From Opitutia bacterium UBA5964 (GTDB taxonomy: Bacteria; Verrucomicrobiota; Verrucomicrobiia; Opitutales; Coraliomargaritaceae): DNA of 6,816 nucleotides. Positions 1 to 6,602 of the stretch are shown piece after piece. The stretch lies in contig DJBY01000132.1 in the NCBI GenBank assembly GCA_002430605.1, positions 1-6,816 on the forward strand, in the 5' to 3' direction. Position 1 is the first letter of the stretch. Every line of letters begins with the position of its first letter. Position numbers and translations under genes: made by a program. Below the pieces are notes generated by a model, which was not told the DNA's origin, did not search any database, and saw nothing but the letters and a program-made list of their open reading frames with translations.

Positions 1-1
1 T

Positions 2-508
2 GTCGCCACTCACATTCAGCCCTGCCACTGCGTTTTGGAAGGCACCGAGATCAGCCAAGATGACGGTGCGCTCATCCACTCTAGCTGGCCCTTCGAATCA
101 TCTGACGAGCGCCACCCCTCACATCAGGGCGTCTTAAAATCTCTGGGTAACGCGCGCCACGCCACACTCGACGAACTGATCACCTCCGAAGGCATCGCGC
201 GACTTGATCTAGTCAAGATAGATGTGGATGGTCACGAATGGGACGTCCTATCTGGAGGAGCTCAAACATTTCTCAAATTACGCCCCATCATTTTGATGGA
301 ACTTGCGCCCGACTACAATTCCGCAGAGCATGCCAGAGGATTTCAGAATATACACAGGTTTCTCGTCGACCTTGGCTATCAGTTCTATGATTTCTCTGGC
401 AAAAAACTTCCTGAAAAAGCCGATGTATTAGCTGCGACGATTCCAACTGGAGCGAGCCGAAATGTGGTGGTCGTCCCCAAGGATTGCCCAACGCTTTCTT
501 ACAATTAA
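2..508 (+). CDS. FkbM-family SAM-dependent methyltransferase, C-terminal part (5' end outside window)
   Basis: The frame is open from the first bases, so the gene starts upstream of the window; 168 residues are visible. A TTG at 35 could be read as a start but lies inside the fold. The visible part holds the FkbM (Methyltransf_21) signature: a T-L-D-E-L strand entry, then L-D-L-V-K-I-D-V-D-G-H-E with W-D-V-L-S-G-G after it, and a later I-I-L-M-E-L strand (about 285-305). The Gly-rich SAM-binding motif I should lie upstream and is not seen. Members of this family O-methylate sugars or other small groups and are common in polysaccharide loci. The gene stops 22 bases before the likely start of the GT39-like gene, so the two are probably co-transcribed. 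Family assignment is good; the substrate cannot be told. Confidence 0.88.
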   Translation, partial: VATHIQPCHCVLEGTEISQDDGALIHSSWPFESSDERHPSHQGVLKSLGNARHATLDELITSEGIARLDLVKIDVDGHEWDVLSGGAQTFLKLRPIILMELAPDYNSAEHARGFQNIHRFLVDLGYQFYDFSGKKLPEKADVLAATIPTGASRNVVVVPKDCPTLSYN

Positions 509-530
509 TCGCCCGACACTATTCCCCCAA

Positions 531-2396
531 ATGTCTCATCAGTCCAAAATTTTCATCCAAATCGGCATCGCACTGGCCTGCGCCGCCTTGGCGTTGTTGG
601 TTCCGCTTTACTTCACTACATCGAAACAAGCGGTCCTCATTGTGAAACATTTTACTTATTGGGCTCTAGGAGCAACCTGCCTGCTCTTTCTTTTGCAGCT
701 ACGAGAGTCGCTAAAAGAAGTCGCGCGGTCCGACCTTGTGCTCAGAGCCAAAAACCACATTCCGGCTTTGATCCTCATTCTGGTTGCTACGTTCTATCTA
801 CACCTGCACGTAGACCGCGGCTTTAAAATCGTCTTCGATGAGCATGCCATTAGCTCCACCGCGATGAGCATGCATTACAATGCTCGGGCTTTTGTTCCCG
901 CCGCTTCACATATCATCAATGACGAGATGGTCGCCAGCATTGGATTTGTCGACAAACGCCCAGCCTTGTTTCCCTTCGTCGTATCCGTCATTCACAACCT
1001 AAGTGGCTACCGCCCTGAAAATGTTTTTTGGCTCAACTCGGGGCTCACTTTTTTACTGCTCGGATTAATCTATACCATCGCCGCACGGACCTGCGGGAAG
1101 CCTCACGGGATACTCGCGATCCTGCTAATGACGAGCTTACCGCTACTCGCTCAGAACACCAATGGCGGCGGATACGAAATAATGAATCTCTGTCTAATCT
1201 GCGGCGTGGTTTTGGCAGGGCTTAATTATATGCGAAACGAGGGCAACCAAGGCCTTAACTTGCTGCTGCTTACCGCCATCCTACTCGCCAACAATCGTTA
1301 TGAGTCGATCGTTTATGTCGTAGTCCCCGTATTGCTTTTTCTCCTTAAAAACTATCGCAATCAAACGCTCTCGCTCACTTGGTTTTCCGTCTTCAGTCCG
1401 CTACTACTGATGGTTCCGCTGTTCTCTTATGCGGTCTTCCAGGGGGACGATCGATTCATTCAAACCGACAGCACTAATTTCTTCAGCAGCTCCCACCTGC
1501 CCTCAAATTTGGCTCACGCGCTCACCTATCTATTCGAAACATCCGGAGACTATTCAAACTCAGTTCTGTTGAGTGCCGCGGGAGTAATCGCCTGCCTCTT
1601 TCTTGCGATTCAAGTGATACGTCGCGCACCCTTTTTCCTGAAAAAAGACAACGGCCTTACGGTGCCACTTGTGGTGGCCCTCGTTGTTGCGTTCAATACC
1701 ACACTCGCCTTAAGTTGCTACTGGGGTGCCTGGACTGACCCTGCTACTTCCCGATTTTCCCTCCCCTTACAACTTATTTTCGTAATTAGCATTCCGCTGG
1801 TTTTGCACTACGACTTCAAACTCAAGCGTCTCCCAAAATGGATGCCGACAACCTGTCTGCTTTTTATTATTGGATTCAGTAGCTCTCACAGCGCTCGCCT
1901 TAATAACGAACCCCGCATGTCCGTATCCGATGGCTACGACTGGGCATTGAATTGGATACGCGACCACTCCAAAGACGAGGAACACCTATATTTGGCTGAA
2001 TCAGTGATAGGCTTCGCGCTCTATCAGCAAGCATCACTCCCATTCATGGTTGCCAACGTGATGCCCGAGCGTGTCATGCTCCTGCAAAAATGGGGCGTCT
2101 ACGACCATATCTATGCACTCGAGGTGCTGTATCACGATAACACTGGCAACGAATGCACCCCCTCGCTTTACACCCCCATCAATCGACGCTTCGTGCTACA
2201 AGCAGTCGTACAGAAGTCGATAAACATTAACCTTTTTTACCGAATCAGCCGAGTGATTGGCCTTCGCGATGCCGAACCAGGCAATCAAACCACCCCAGCG
2301 AATTTGCCCCCTCCGAGGACTGACGAAAGGAACTTCTCCGAGTATTTCTACAACGCCCTTCCCTTGATCCCAAAAGAGGATAAAGTCTCGAAATAG
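531..2396 (+). CDS. GT39-like multi-pass membrane glycosyltransferase (GT-C fold)
   Basis: A 621-residue inner-membrane protein. The frame can be extended to an ATG at 462, but that adds 23 polar residues overlapping the end of the upstream methyltransferase gene. The ATG at 531 is directly followed by a normal hydrophobic N-terminus (helix about 8-28) and is preferred. An acidic pair, D103-E104, sits just after a hydrophobic helix (78-92), as in the first periplasmic loop of GT-C enzymes of the ArnT/PMT type. It is followed by R-P-A-L-F-P-F (143-149), a pattern typical of GT39 proteins. Further helices lie at about 171-185, 193-208, 218-232, 243-253, 260-273, 285-302, 346-362, 378-398, 411-426 and 440-450. 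Residues about 451-621 form a mostly soluble tail. Such enzymes transfer a sugar from a polyprenyl-phosphate donor on the periplasmic side. The acceptor is unknown. The GT2 gene begins 37 bases downstream and could supply the donor. No Shine-Dalgarno sequence is visible before 531. Confidence 0.82.
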   Translation: MSHQSKIFIQIGIALACAALALLVPLYFTTSKQAVLIVKHFTYWALGATCLLFLLQLRESLKEVARSDLVLRAKNHIPALILILVATFYLHLHVDRGFKIVFDEHAISSTAMSMHYNARAFVPAASHIINDEMVASIGFVDKRPALFPFVVSVIHNLSGYRPENVFWLNSGLTFLLLGLIYTIAARTCGKPHGILAILLMTSLPLLAQNTNGGGYEIMNLCLICGVVLAGLNYMRNEGNQGLNLLLLTAILLANNRYESIVYVVVPVLLFLLKNYRNQTLSLTWFSVFSPLLLMVPLFSYAVFQGDDRFIQTDSTNFFSSSHLPSNLAHALTYLFETSGDYSNSVLLSAAGVIACLFLAIQVIRRAPFFLKKDNGLTVPLVVALVVAFNTTLALSCYWGAWTDPATSRFSLPLQLIFVISIPLVLHYDFKLKRLPKWMPTTCLLFIIGFSSSHSARLNNEPRMSVSDGYDWALNWIRDHSKDEEHLYLAESVIGFALYQQASLPFMVANVMPERVMLLQKWGVYDHIYALEVLYHDNTGNECTPSLYTPINRRFVLQAVVQKSININLFYRISRVIGLRDAEPGNQTTPANLPPPRTDERNFSEYFYNALPLIPKEDKVSK

Positions 2397-2433
2397 CACC
2401 TGCACAACACCACGCGCACACGAACAATCTATC

Positions 2434-3396
2434 ATGACAAGCCACTCTCTACCCTCACTTCCATGCGCTATTTGTTATGTGATCCCAGTTTACAACGAGG
2501 AAGCAACCCTCGCAGAACTGCACAAGCGAATTTCAAAGGTGATGAGTGATGTCGACTGTAGCGACTTTACTATTTGCTTCGTGGATGACGGCAGCACGGA
2601 CCGCTCGTGGGAGGAGATTGCAGCCCTCTGTGCGACTGACTCCGCTCATACTCAAGGCCTGCGCTTTCGGCGCAACTTTGGTAAAGCCGATGCACTTCAA
2701 GCAGGGTTTGATCACGTCAACGGCGAGATCGTCTTCACCATGGATGCCGACCTACAAGATGACCCCGCCGAGATTCCAGCATTCCTGAAGAAGCTCGATG
2801 AAGGCTATGATCTCGTCTCTGGATGGAAGCAAGTGCGCCACGACCCAATCTCGAAGACCCTGCCATCTAAGGTCTTTAACGCCCTCGCGCGTGCCCTCAG
2901 CGGCGTGCCGCTAAACGACTTCAACTGCGGGTTCAAAGCTTACCGTAAAGAAGTCACAGCAAACATTCAGCTTTTTGGTGAACTCCATCGCTTCATCCCC
3001 ATCTTAGCGCACGCCGAGGGATTCCGTGTCGGCGAGATTCCAGTGAAGCACCATCCACGTAAGCACGGCGTCTCCAAATATGGCAGCAAGCGCGTCGTCA
3101 AGGGCTTCCTCGACCTCCTGACTGTCACCTTCATGACGCGCTACCTACGCCGCCCAGCACATCTATTCGGTGGGTTCGGATTCTTCAGCGGCGTAATTGG
3201 ATTTACAATTTTAGCCTGGCTCTCGTTGAGCAAAATCCTCAATGGCACTGAAATTGGAAGCCGCCCCCTATTCTTCTTAGGAATCCTATTACTCCTGCTA
3301 GGCGCTCAGCTTGTATCGATCGGACTGATCGCTGAAATGATCACCCGACAAACGACGCCCGAAACAACCCGCCTCGTCGCCGAACGACTCAACTAA
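2434..3396 (+). CDS. GT2-family polyprenyl-phosphate glycosyltransferase (DPM1/GtrB/ArnC-like)
   Basis: A full-length 320-residue protein, the usual size for bacterial members with C-terminal membrane anchors. The GT-A domain shows I-P-V-Y-N-E-E (17-23), V-D-D-G-S-T-D (50-56), N-F-G-K-A-D-A-L (81-88) and the metal/nucleotide motif D104-A-D106-L-Q-D-D-P. It then has N-C-G-F-K (154-158), H175-R176-F-I-P, and the basic stretch H-H-P-R-K-H-G-V-S-K-Y-G (196-207), all typical of the dolichol/undecaprenyl-phosphate sugar transferases. Two membrane helices follow at about 232-255 and 268-293. The enzyme is expected to transfer a hexose or aminosugar from a nucleotide sugar to undecaprenyl phosphate on the cytoplasmic face; the exact sugar is not readable. 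It ends the plus-strand run, and its TAA overlaps the stop of the convergent GtrA gene. The ATG at 2434 begins 6-10 residues before the first strand, so the start is credible although no Shine-Dalgarno sequence precedes it. Confidence 0.93.
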   Translation: MTSHSLPSLPCAICYVIPVYNEEATLAELHKRISKVMSDVDCSDFTICFVDDGSTDRSWEEIAALCATDSAHTQGLRFRRNFGKADALQAGFDHVNGEIVFTMDADLQDDPAEIPAFLKKLDEGYDLVSGWKQVRHDPISKTLPSKVFNALARALSGVPLNDFNCGFKAYRKEVTANIQLFGELHRFIPILAHAEGFRVGEIPVKHHPRKHGVSKYGSKRVVKGFLDLLTVTFMTRYLRRPAHLFGGFGFFSGVIGFTILAWLSLSKILNGTEIGSRPLFFLGILLLLLGAQLVSIGLIAEMITRQTTPETTRLVAERLN

Positions 3397-3791
3397 CGAA
3401 AGACGTAACGTTCATAAATAAGAGACTTAGTTACAAATGAGACACAGAGCACTCCGACTAAAGACAACGCATAATGTAAATTCAAAGTATCTAACAATAA
3501 ATAAAACCCACCCCACTCAATGACTCGGAAAGAGGCGGAGACTGCTGCGCATTTTAGCAGTTGCGACCATGCGTTGGACTCAGCAACGCGATCGCGAAAG
3601 ACCCAATGCCGCGTAACTATAAAATTTGCGGTAAAGATTAAAACCAAAACAAGCGCAAAGGAGCGCTCAGGCGGAAGCCCCAAGAACTCTGTCAGTAATA
3701 TCGTCAGTAACACATTAATCAGAAAACTAGCGACTGCTACGACACCTAAACGCCCGAAGCGACTAAACAGAAGTTGTATTTTAGGAGCCAT
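3393..3791 (-). CDS. GtrA-family four-helix membrane protein
   Basis: A 132-residue protein, a normal length for the GtrA family (PF04138). Four hydrophobic segments are visible at about 14-37, 44-64, 80-101 and 105-127. The family's N-F-x-x-x-R-x-W-V-F pattern lies at 56-65, and a similar basic-aromatic ending (Y-E-R-Y-V-F) closes the protein. GtrA proteins are proposed to flip polyprenyl-phosphate-linked sugars across the inner membrane or to assist the partner glycosyltransferase. A GT2 gene of the matching GtrB-like type is adjacent, but convergent rather than in the same operon. The gene is the last of the minus-strand run, 11 bases after the methyltransferase stop. It is visibly more A+T-rich than the GT2 gene. 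A GGAG on the coding strand lies about 14 bases before the ATG, farther than usual. Confidence 0.85.
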   Translation of the reverse strand: MAPKIQLLFSRFGRLGVVAVASFLINVLLTILLTEFLGLPPERSFALVLVLIFTANFIVTRHWVFRDRVAESNAWSQLLKCAAVSASFRVIEWGGFYLLLDTLNLHYALSLVGVLCVSFVTKSLIYERYVFR

Positions 3792-3802
3792 AAAAGACGC
3801 AC

Positions 3803-4402
3803 TTACTCCGAATCAGCTAAGCGGACCTCCGCGATAATCCACGGAAACGAAGTGACCACTTCAACATCATCAAACTCTTGCTGTAAAAATTCCTTAAACG
3901 AAGCAGGCGACCAGTGGTTAATATGCTCTGGATGATTCCCAAACGACTTCACATATTTCCCGCGACACAGGCTACCGAGCTGAAACCAGGGTTCGTGAGG
4001 CACTGAGAAAATCAGTCGACCACGGGCAACACGCTTCAAACTCTTAATTGCCTCAGCTGGTTCGGGAAGGTGCTCTAGCACTTCCATACACAAAATCAGA
4101 TCAAAGGACTCCGCAGCATAAGGCAGCTGATAGATGTCCTGAACTGTGACATCCGCATCAGGAAACAATTTTTTAGTATATTCCACACAGGTCGGATTTA
4201 AGTCAAAGCCGCTAATCGCTTTTGGGACGAGATCACTGAGCTGGTAGAGTGTCATCCCCTCGCCACATCCTGCATCCAGCATATTATAGAAGGGCTGAGT
4301 CGCCACTTTCTGGCGAATTTTCCCAAAAAAACGACCGATCAAACGACGCACAATCAGGTTACCTGTTTGAAATTTTTCGAAATTAGTCGTTTCTGGTTTC
4401 AT
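3803..4402 (-). CDS. Class I SAM-dependent methyltransferase (Methyltransf_11/25-like)
   Basis: A 199-residue soluble enzyme with a complete SAM-binding core. Motif I is L-D-A-G-C-G-E-G (42-49). The acidic end of strand 2 is D67 in G-F-D-L, the motif II region has D89, and the post-core strand is F-D-L-I-L-C-M-E-V-L-E-H-L (100-112). The C-terminal half has S-V-P-H-E-P-W (133-139), R-G-K-Y (147-150) and H160-I-N-H-W (160-164). I associate this combination with small methyltransferases found next to glycosyltransferase and lipid-modification genes. It may methylate a sugar, lipid or quinone-like substrate; the target is not deducible. The gene lies 4 bases after the GT87-like gene and 11 bases before the GtrA gene, so the three are almost certainly one transcript. 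No Shine-Dalgarno sequence is seen before the ATG at 4402. Confidence 0.88.
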   Translation of the reverse strand: MKPETTNFEKFQTGNLIVRRLIGRFFGKIRQKVATQPFYNMLDAGCGEGMTLYQLSDLVPKAISGFDLNPTCVEYTKKLFPDADVTVQDIYQLPYAAESFDLILCMEVLEHLPEPAEAIKSLKRVARGRLIFSVPHEPWFQLGSLCRGKYVKSFGNHPEHINHWSPASFKEFLQQEFDDVEVVTSFPWIIAEVRLADSE

Positions 4403-4406
4403 AGGT

Positions 4407-5684
4407 TCATTTCAATCGAAACTGCTTACAGTCATTATAAAAAGAGCACGCGAGCGTGCGAAGGTTAGGACGCAGTAAAGTCGCTGCGATGACTGTACTC
4501 CCTAATAAGAAGAGCCAAAGCATCGCACATTTAAGACCAGTCGATAGGCGAACATGCTCGATCGACCAAGACATGTTATCATTGATAAAGTAATGCATTA
4601 CCGTGATATCGAGCCAAAAGGTGGGGATTAGTAGCAGCACCATGATACGCACCAATCTTTGCCAAACTAAGCCGATCTCATTCGTTCTAGATAAATGTAA
4701 CAGGAGAGGGAGCATTGGGAGTACATAAATCAAGCGATAGTCGAAATTACTGTTTAATAAGAAACAGAAAGCGAAAACTGCATATCCGAGCAAAAACCAC
4801 CTCTGTAAGTTAATCGCCAGAGGTAAACTCACCCAGCTTGAACGCAACACAACCAACAGTCCGACTGCCACACAGATTAGTAATAGGATAGTCGCCCAGA
4901 AAGTTGGTAGCCCTAGCGCTTCAAAAGTCAAAGTTCCTCCATGCACTAGAAACAGATTGGGCTTCGGCACCGCATCACGCAGATACAAGATCTCCTCTAT
5001 ATTGGAGGCGAAATATGCGGTAACAAAGACAAGCCCTGCAGCCAACAACAGTCCGATTTGCTTCCAGCTTTTGACCTCCAGCAAAAAGACTAGGAAAACA
5101 GCGCCTGGGTAATACTTTGCCGGCGCCAATATAAAAATAACGAGCCAAGCCAGCCAGAAACGCATCGGCGACTTGAGCCTCAGAAAGAGCGGGACCAAAG
5201 CTAGCAGAATGAAATAGACAGTATCATCGTTTCCCCGCTCGATCGCGAGCAGTACTGGCGGCGAAAAACAGATCAGAAAAAGCAATAAAGCCTCGCCCCA
5301 CTTTCGAGGGGCTAAAATCGAAAAGATAATCGCACCGAAACCTGACGCTACAATCGTTCCAGCAAGTATTAAGTGCTGCGAACCCAATCCTAAAAAAGAC
5401 AACCCTAAGGGCCAAGTTGGCTTCACACTGATTCGCTGCAGTGGATCGAAAGGATTCGGCACATACAAAATGTCGATACCTGCACGGTGGCCTTCAAATG
5501 CAGCAAGGCGCCCATGCATATCCAAGAACGGATACAGGGCCTCTTCCATAGAATGCAGCCCGCCGATAAAATACAGCCAGCAGGTCGGAAAAGTAAACAG
5601 CAAGCTGACTCCCAAAACAATTGCACTGATAAAAACCGTGCGTGGTAGCATCTTTTTTTGAATGTTAACCGATTCAGAATTCAT
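4407..5684 (-). CDS. GT87/DUF2029-like multi-pass membrane protein, probable GT-C glycosyltransferase
   Basis: A 425-residue polytopic protein with about ten hydrophobic segments, including roughly 16-40, 96-123, 132-147, 155-168, 175-188, 193-203, 210-225, 262-281, 296-311, 316-321, 335-350 and 376-393. Motifs resemble the GT87/DUF2029 group: an acidic position (D55) in the first large loop, E-R-G-N-D-D (149-154) after a helix, K-Y-Y-P (190-193), and N-x-D-Y-R-L (313-318) before a proline-rich helix. Known GT87 members are polyprenyl-phosphate-mannose-dependent mannosyltransferases of actinobacteria. Here only the general role, periplasmic sugar transfer from a lipid donor, is inferred. The ATG at 5684 is used; M12 at 5651 is an alternative that would trim a short polar tail. 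The gene starts the minus-strand run. Family membership rests on motif resemblance and topology, so it is less sure than for the GT2 enzyme. Confidence 0.75.
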   Translation of the reverse strand: MNSESVNIQKKMLPRTVFISAIVLGVSLLFTFPTCWLYFIGGLHSMEEALYPFLDMHGRLAAFEGHRAGIDILYVPNPFDPLQRISVKPTWPLGLSFLGLGSQHLILAGTIVASGFGAIIFSILAPRKWGEALLLFLICFSPPVLLAIERGNDDTVYFILLALVPLFLRLKSPMRFWLAWLVIFILAPAKYYPGAVFLVFLLEVKSWKQIGLLLAAGLVFVTAYFASNIEEILYLRDAVPKPNLFLVHGGTLTFEALGLPTFWATILLLICVAVGLLVVLRSSWVSLPLAINLQRWFLLGYAVFAFCFLLNSNFDYRLIYVLPMLPLLLHLSRTNEIGLVWQRLVRIMVLLLIPTFWLDITVMHYFINDNMSWSIEHVRLSTGLKCAMLWLFLLGSTVIAATLLRPNLRTLACSFYNDCKQFRLK

Positions 5685-5799
5685 TCTCTACTTCGATAAT
5701 CGTTTATTCCCGCAATGCCAACCAAATCAATCCGACAGAATGAAGATCGACCAAATCTAGAAATTACTAAAACATAGCCAAAATAACTGCCGAGCTCAC
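5685..5799 (-). promoter_or_regulatory. Non-coding leader of the minus-strand run; presumed promoter region
   Basis: These 115 bases separate the first gene of the minus-strand run from the plus-strand pseudogene, whose open frame overlaps the distal part. A promoter for the three-gene run is expected here. On the minus strand there is a TTGATT (5730-5725), then 17 bases, then ATAAAC (5707-5702), which is only a weak match to a sigma-70 promoter. The gene's own leader is purine-rich just before the ATG (AGTAGAGA) but gives no clear Shine-Dalgarno sequence. No operator or riboswitch fold was recognised. Confidence 0.25.
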
Positions 5800-6597
5800 A
5801 TGGATTGACCTCACTGCCGGGATCTTCCTCGTCGCAATTTACCTTAGTGCACTCGTTGGAGTTTTCTGCGTGTTACGACGACGAAACTGGTCAGTTGCTC
5901 AATCGATCGCGACCGCCGTGCCGCTTTGCCAAGCTGCGTTTTCCCTCATTTTTCAAATACGTTTTCTATCTGGTTCGGCACTTATTGGAGTGCTCCTCTC
6001 AGTCAGCTTTGTCGCATATTGCTGGCGATCGACTGTTACCGAACGTACACAATTACGCCAAGATACTAAGAGGATTTCTCAGTTCACCCTAAGCTACGCA
6101 TGGTGTATCATCCCGATTCTCATCAGTCTGATCTACGCCTTCGCACAGGTACTGTTACTGCCAATAAAAAATCACGTTGCGCTTACTTACCATCTCCCTT
6201 GGGTATTCCTATTTATACAACAAAATAGCTTCTTTATCGAAGCCTTTAACCGCTACCATAAAGTGATCTTTCCGGTAGGTGCTGACGTCTTATTTTATCC
6301 CTTTATCGCGATGGGGACGATGCGCGGACTCGCGTTTTTTAGCTTTAGTCGCTACATCGCAATCGGTGCGGGCTTTTACGCACTCAGTCGTTGCTTTGCT
6401 TCAGAAAAAAAACGCCATCGTTTCCGCAATCATCCTCATCAGCTTGACGGCAATCGCTCTAAAGTCCGTAACTGTGAAGAACGATATCATCATGGCTAGC
6501 TGAGCCTCTGGATTCGTTTCTTATCGAAAAAAGTGCCGACAACACCACGCACTTCATCTTTAATCCGCGAGTGTATAAGAAACAGTCGCAAGAATAA
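5771..6597 (+). pseudogene. Decayed GT-C-like polytopic membrane glycosyltransferase gene
   Basis: Coding-like sequence runs through three successive frames. From 5771 to about 6412 the frame encodes hydrophobic helices, including one at about 5816-5869 followed by an Arg-rich turn. It then has A-L-T-Y-H-L-P-W (6179-6202), W-V-F-L-F-I-Q-Q-N-S just after, and F-P-V-G-A-D (6269-6286). This resembles the Y-H-L-P and F-P-x-G signatures of large GT-C/GT39-type membrane proteins. At the A8 run (6405-6412) the frame turns polar and the next frame continues with a helix and V-K-N-D-I-I-M-A, stopping at 6501-6503. A third frame then gives a polar tail ending at TAA 6595. There is no in-frame ATG: the only candidate, at 5800, reads ATG-GAT-TGA. 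A GTG at 5870 would start after the first helix. Such proteins usually exceed 450 residues with more helices, so a middle part seems deleted. Sequencing error could explain single frame breaks but not the missing portion. Confidence 0.7.
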
Positions 6598-6602
6598 TCC
6601 AA

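Noticed and set aside
462..530. Extended start (ATG at 462) for the GT39-like protein
   Set aside because: It would overlap the methyltransferase gene by 47 bases in another frame and add a polar stretch that looks like out-of-frame translation; the ATG at 531 is followed directly by a normal N-terminal membrane segment.
2196..2445. Minus-strand frames spanning the GT39 end and the GT2 start
   Set aside because: They are antisense to the coding end of the GT39-like gene, have Cys/Trp/Gly-rich translations without motifs, and show no family resemblance.
3520..3837. A 105-residue plus-strand frame opposite the GtrA gene
   Set aside because: Its Lys/Thr/Arg-rich translation has no recognisable features, while the opposite strand encodes a clear GtrA-family protein over the same bases.
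5702..5730. TTGATT-17-ATAAAC as a firm sigma-70 promoter
   Set aside because: Both boxes match the consensus poorly and such matches are frequent in A+T-rich leaders; kept only as a weak note within the leader entry.
5805..6092. A 95-residue plus-strand frame starting at TTG 5805
   Set aside because: It is serine- and cysteine-rich without domain features and overlaps the frame that encodes membrane helices, so it is an out-of-frame shadow.
6494..6506. Small inverted repeat GGCT-AGCTG-AGCC as a terminator or recombination site
   Set aside because: A four-base stem with no following T-run is expected by chance; its position at the frame break is noted but is not enough to claim a function.
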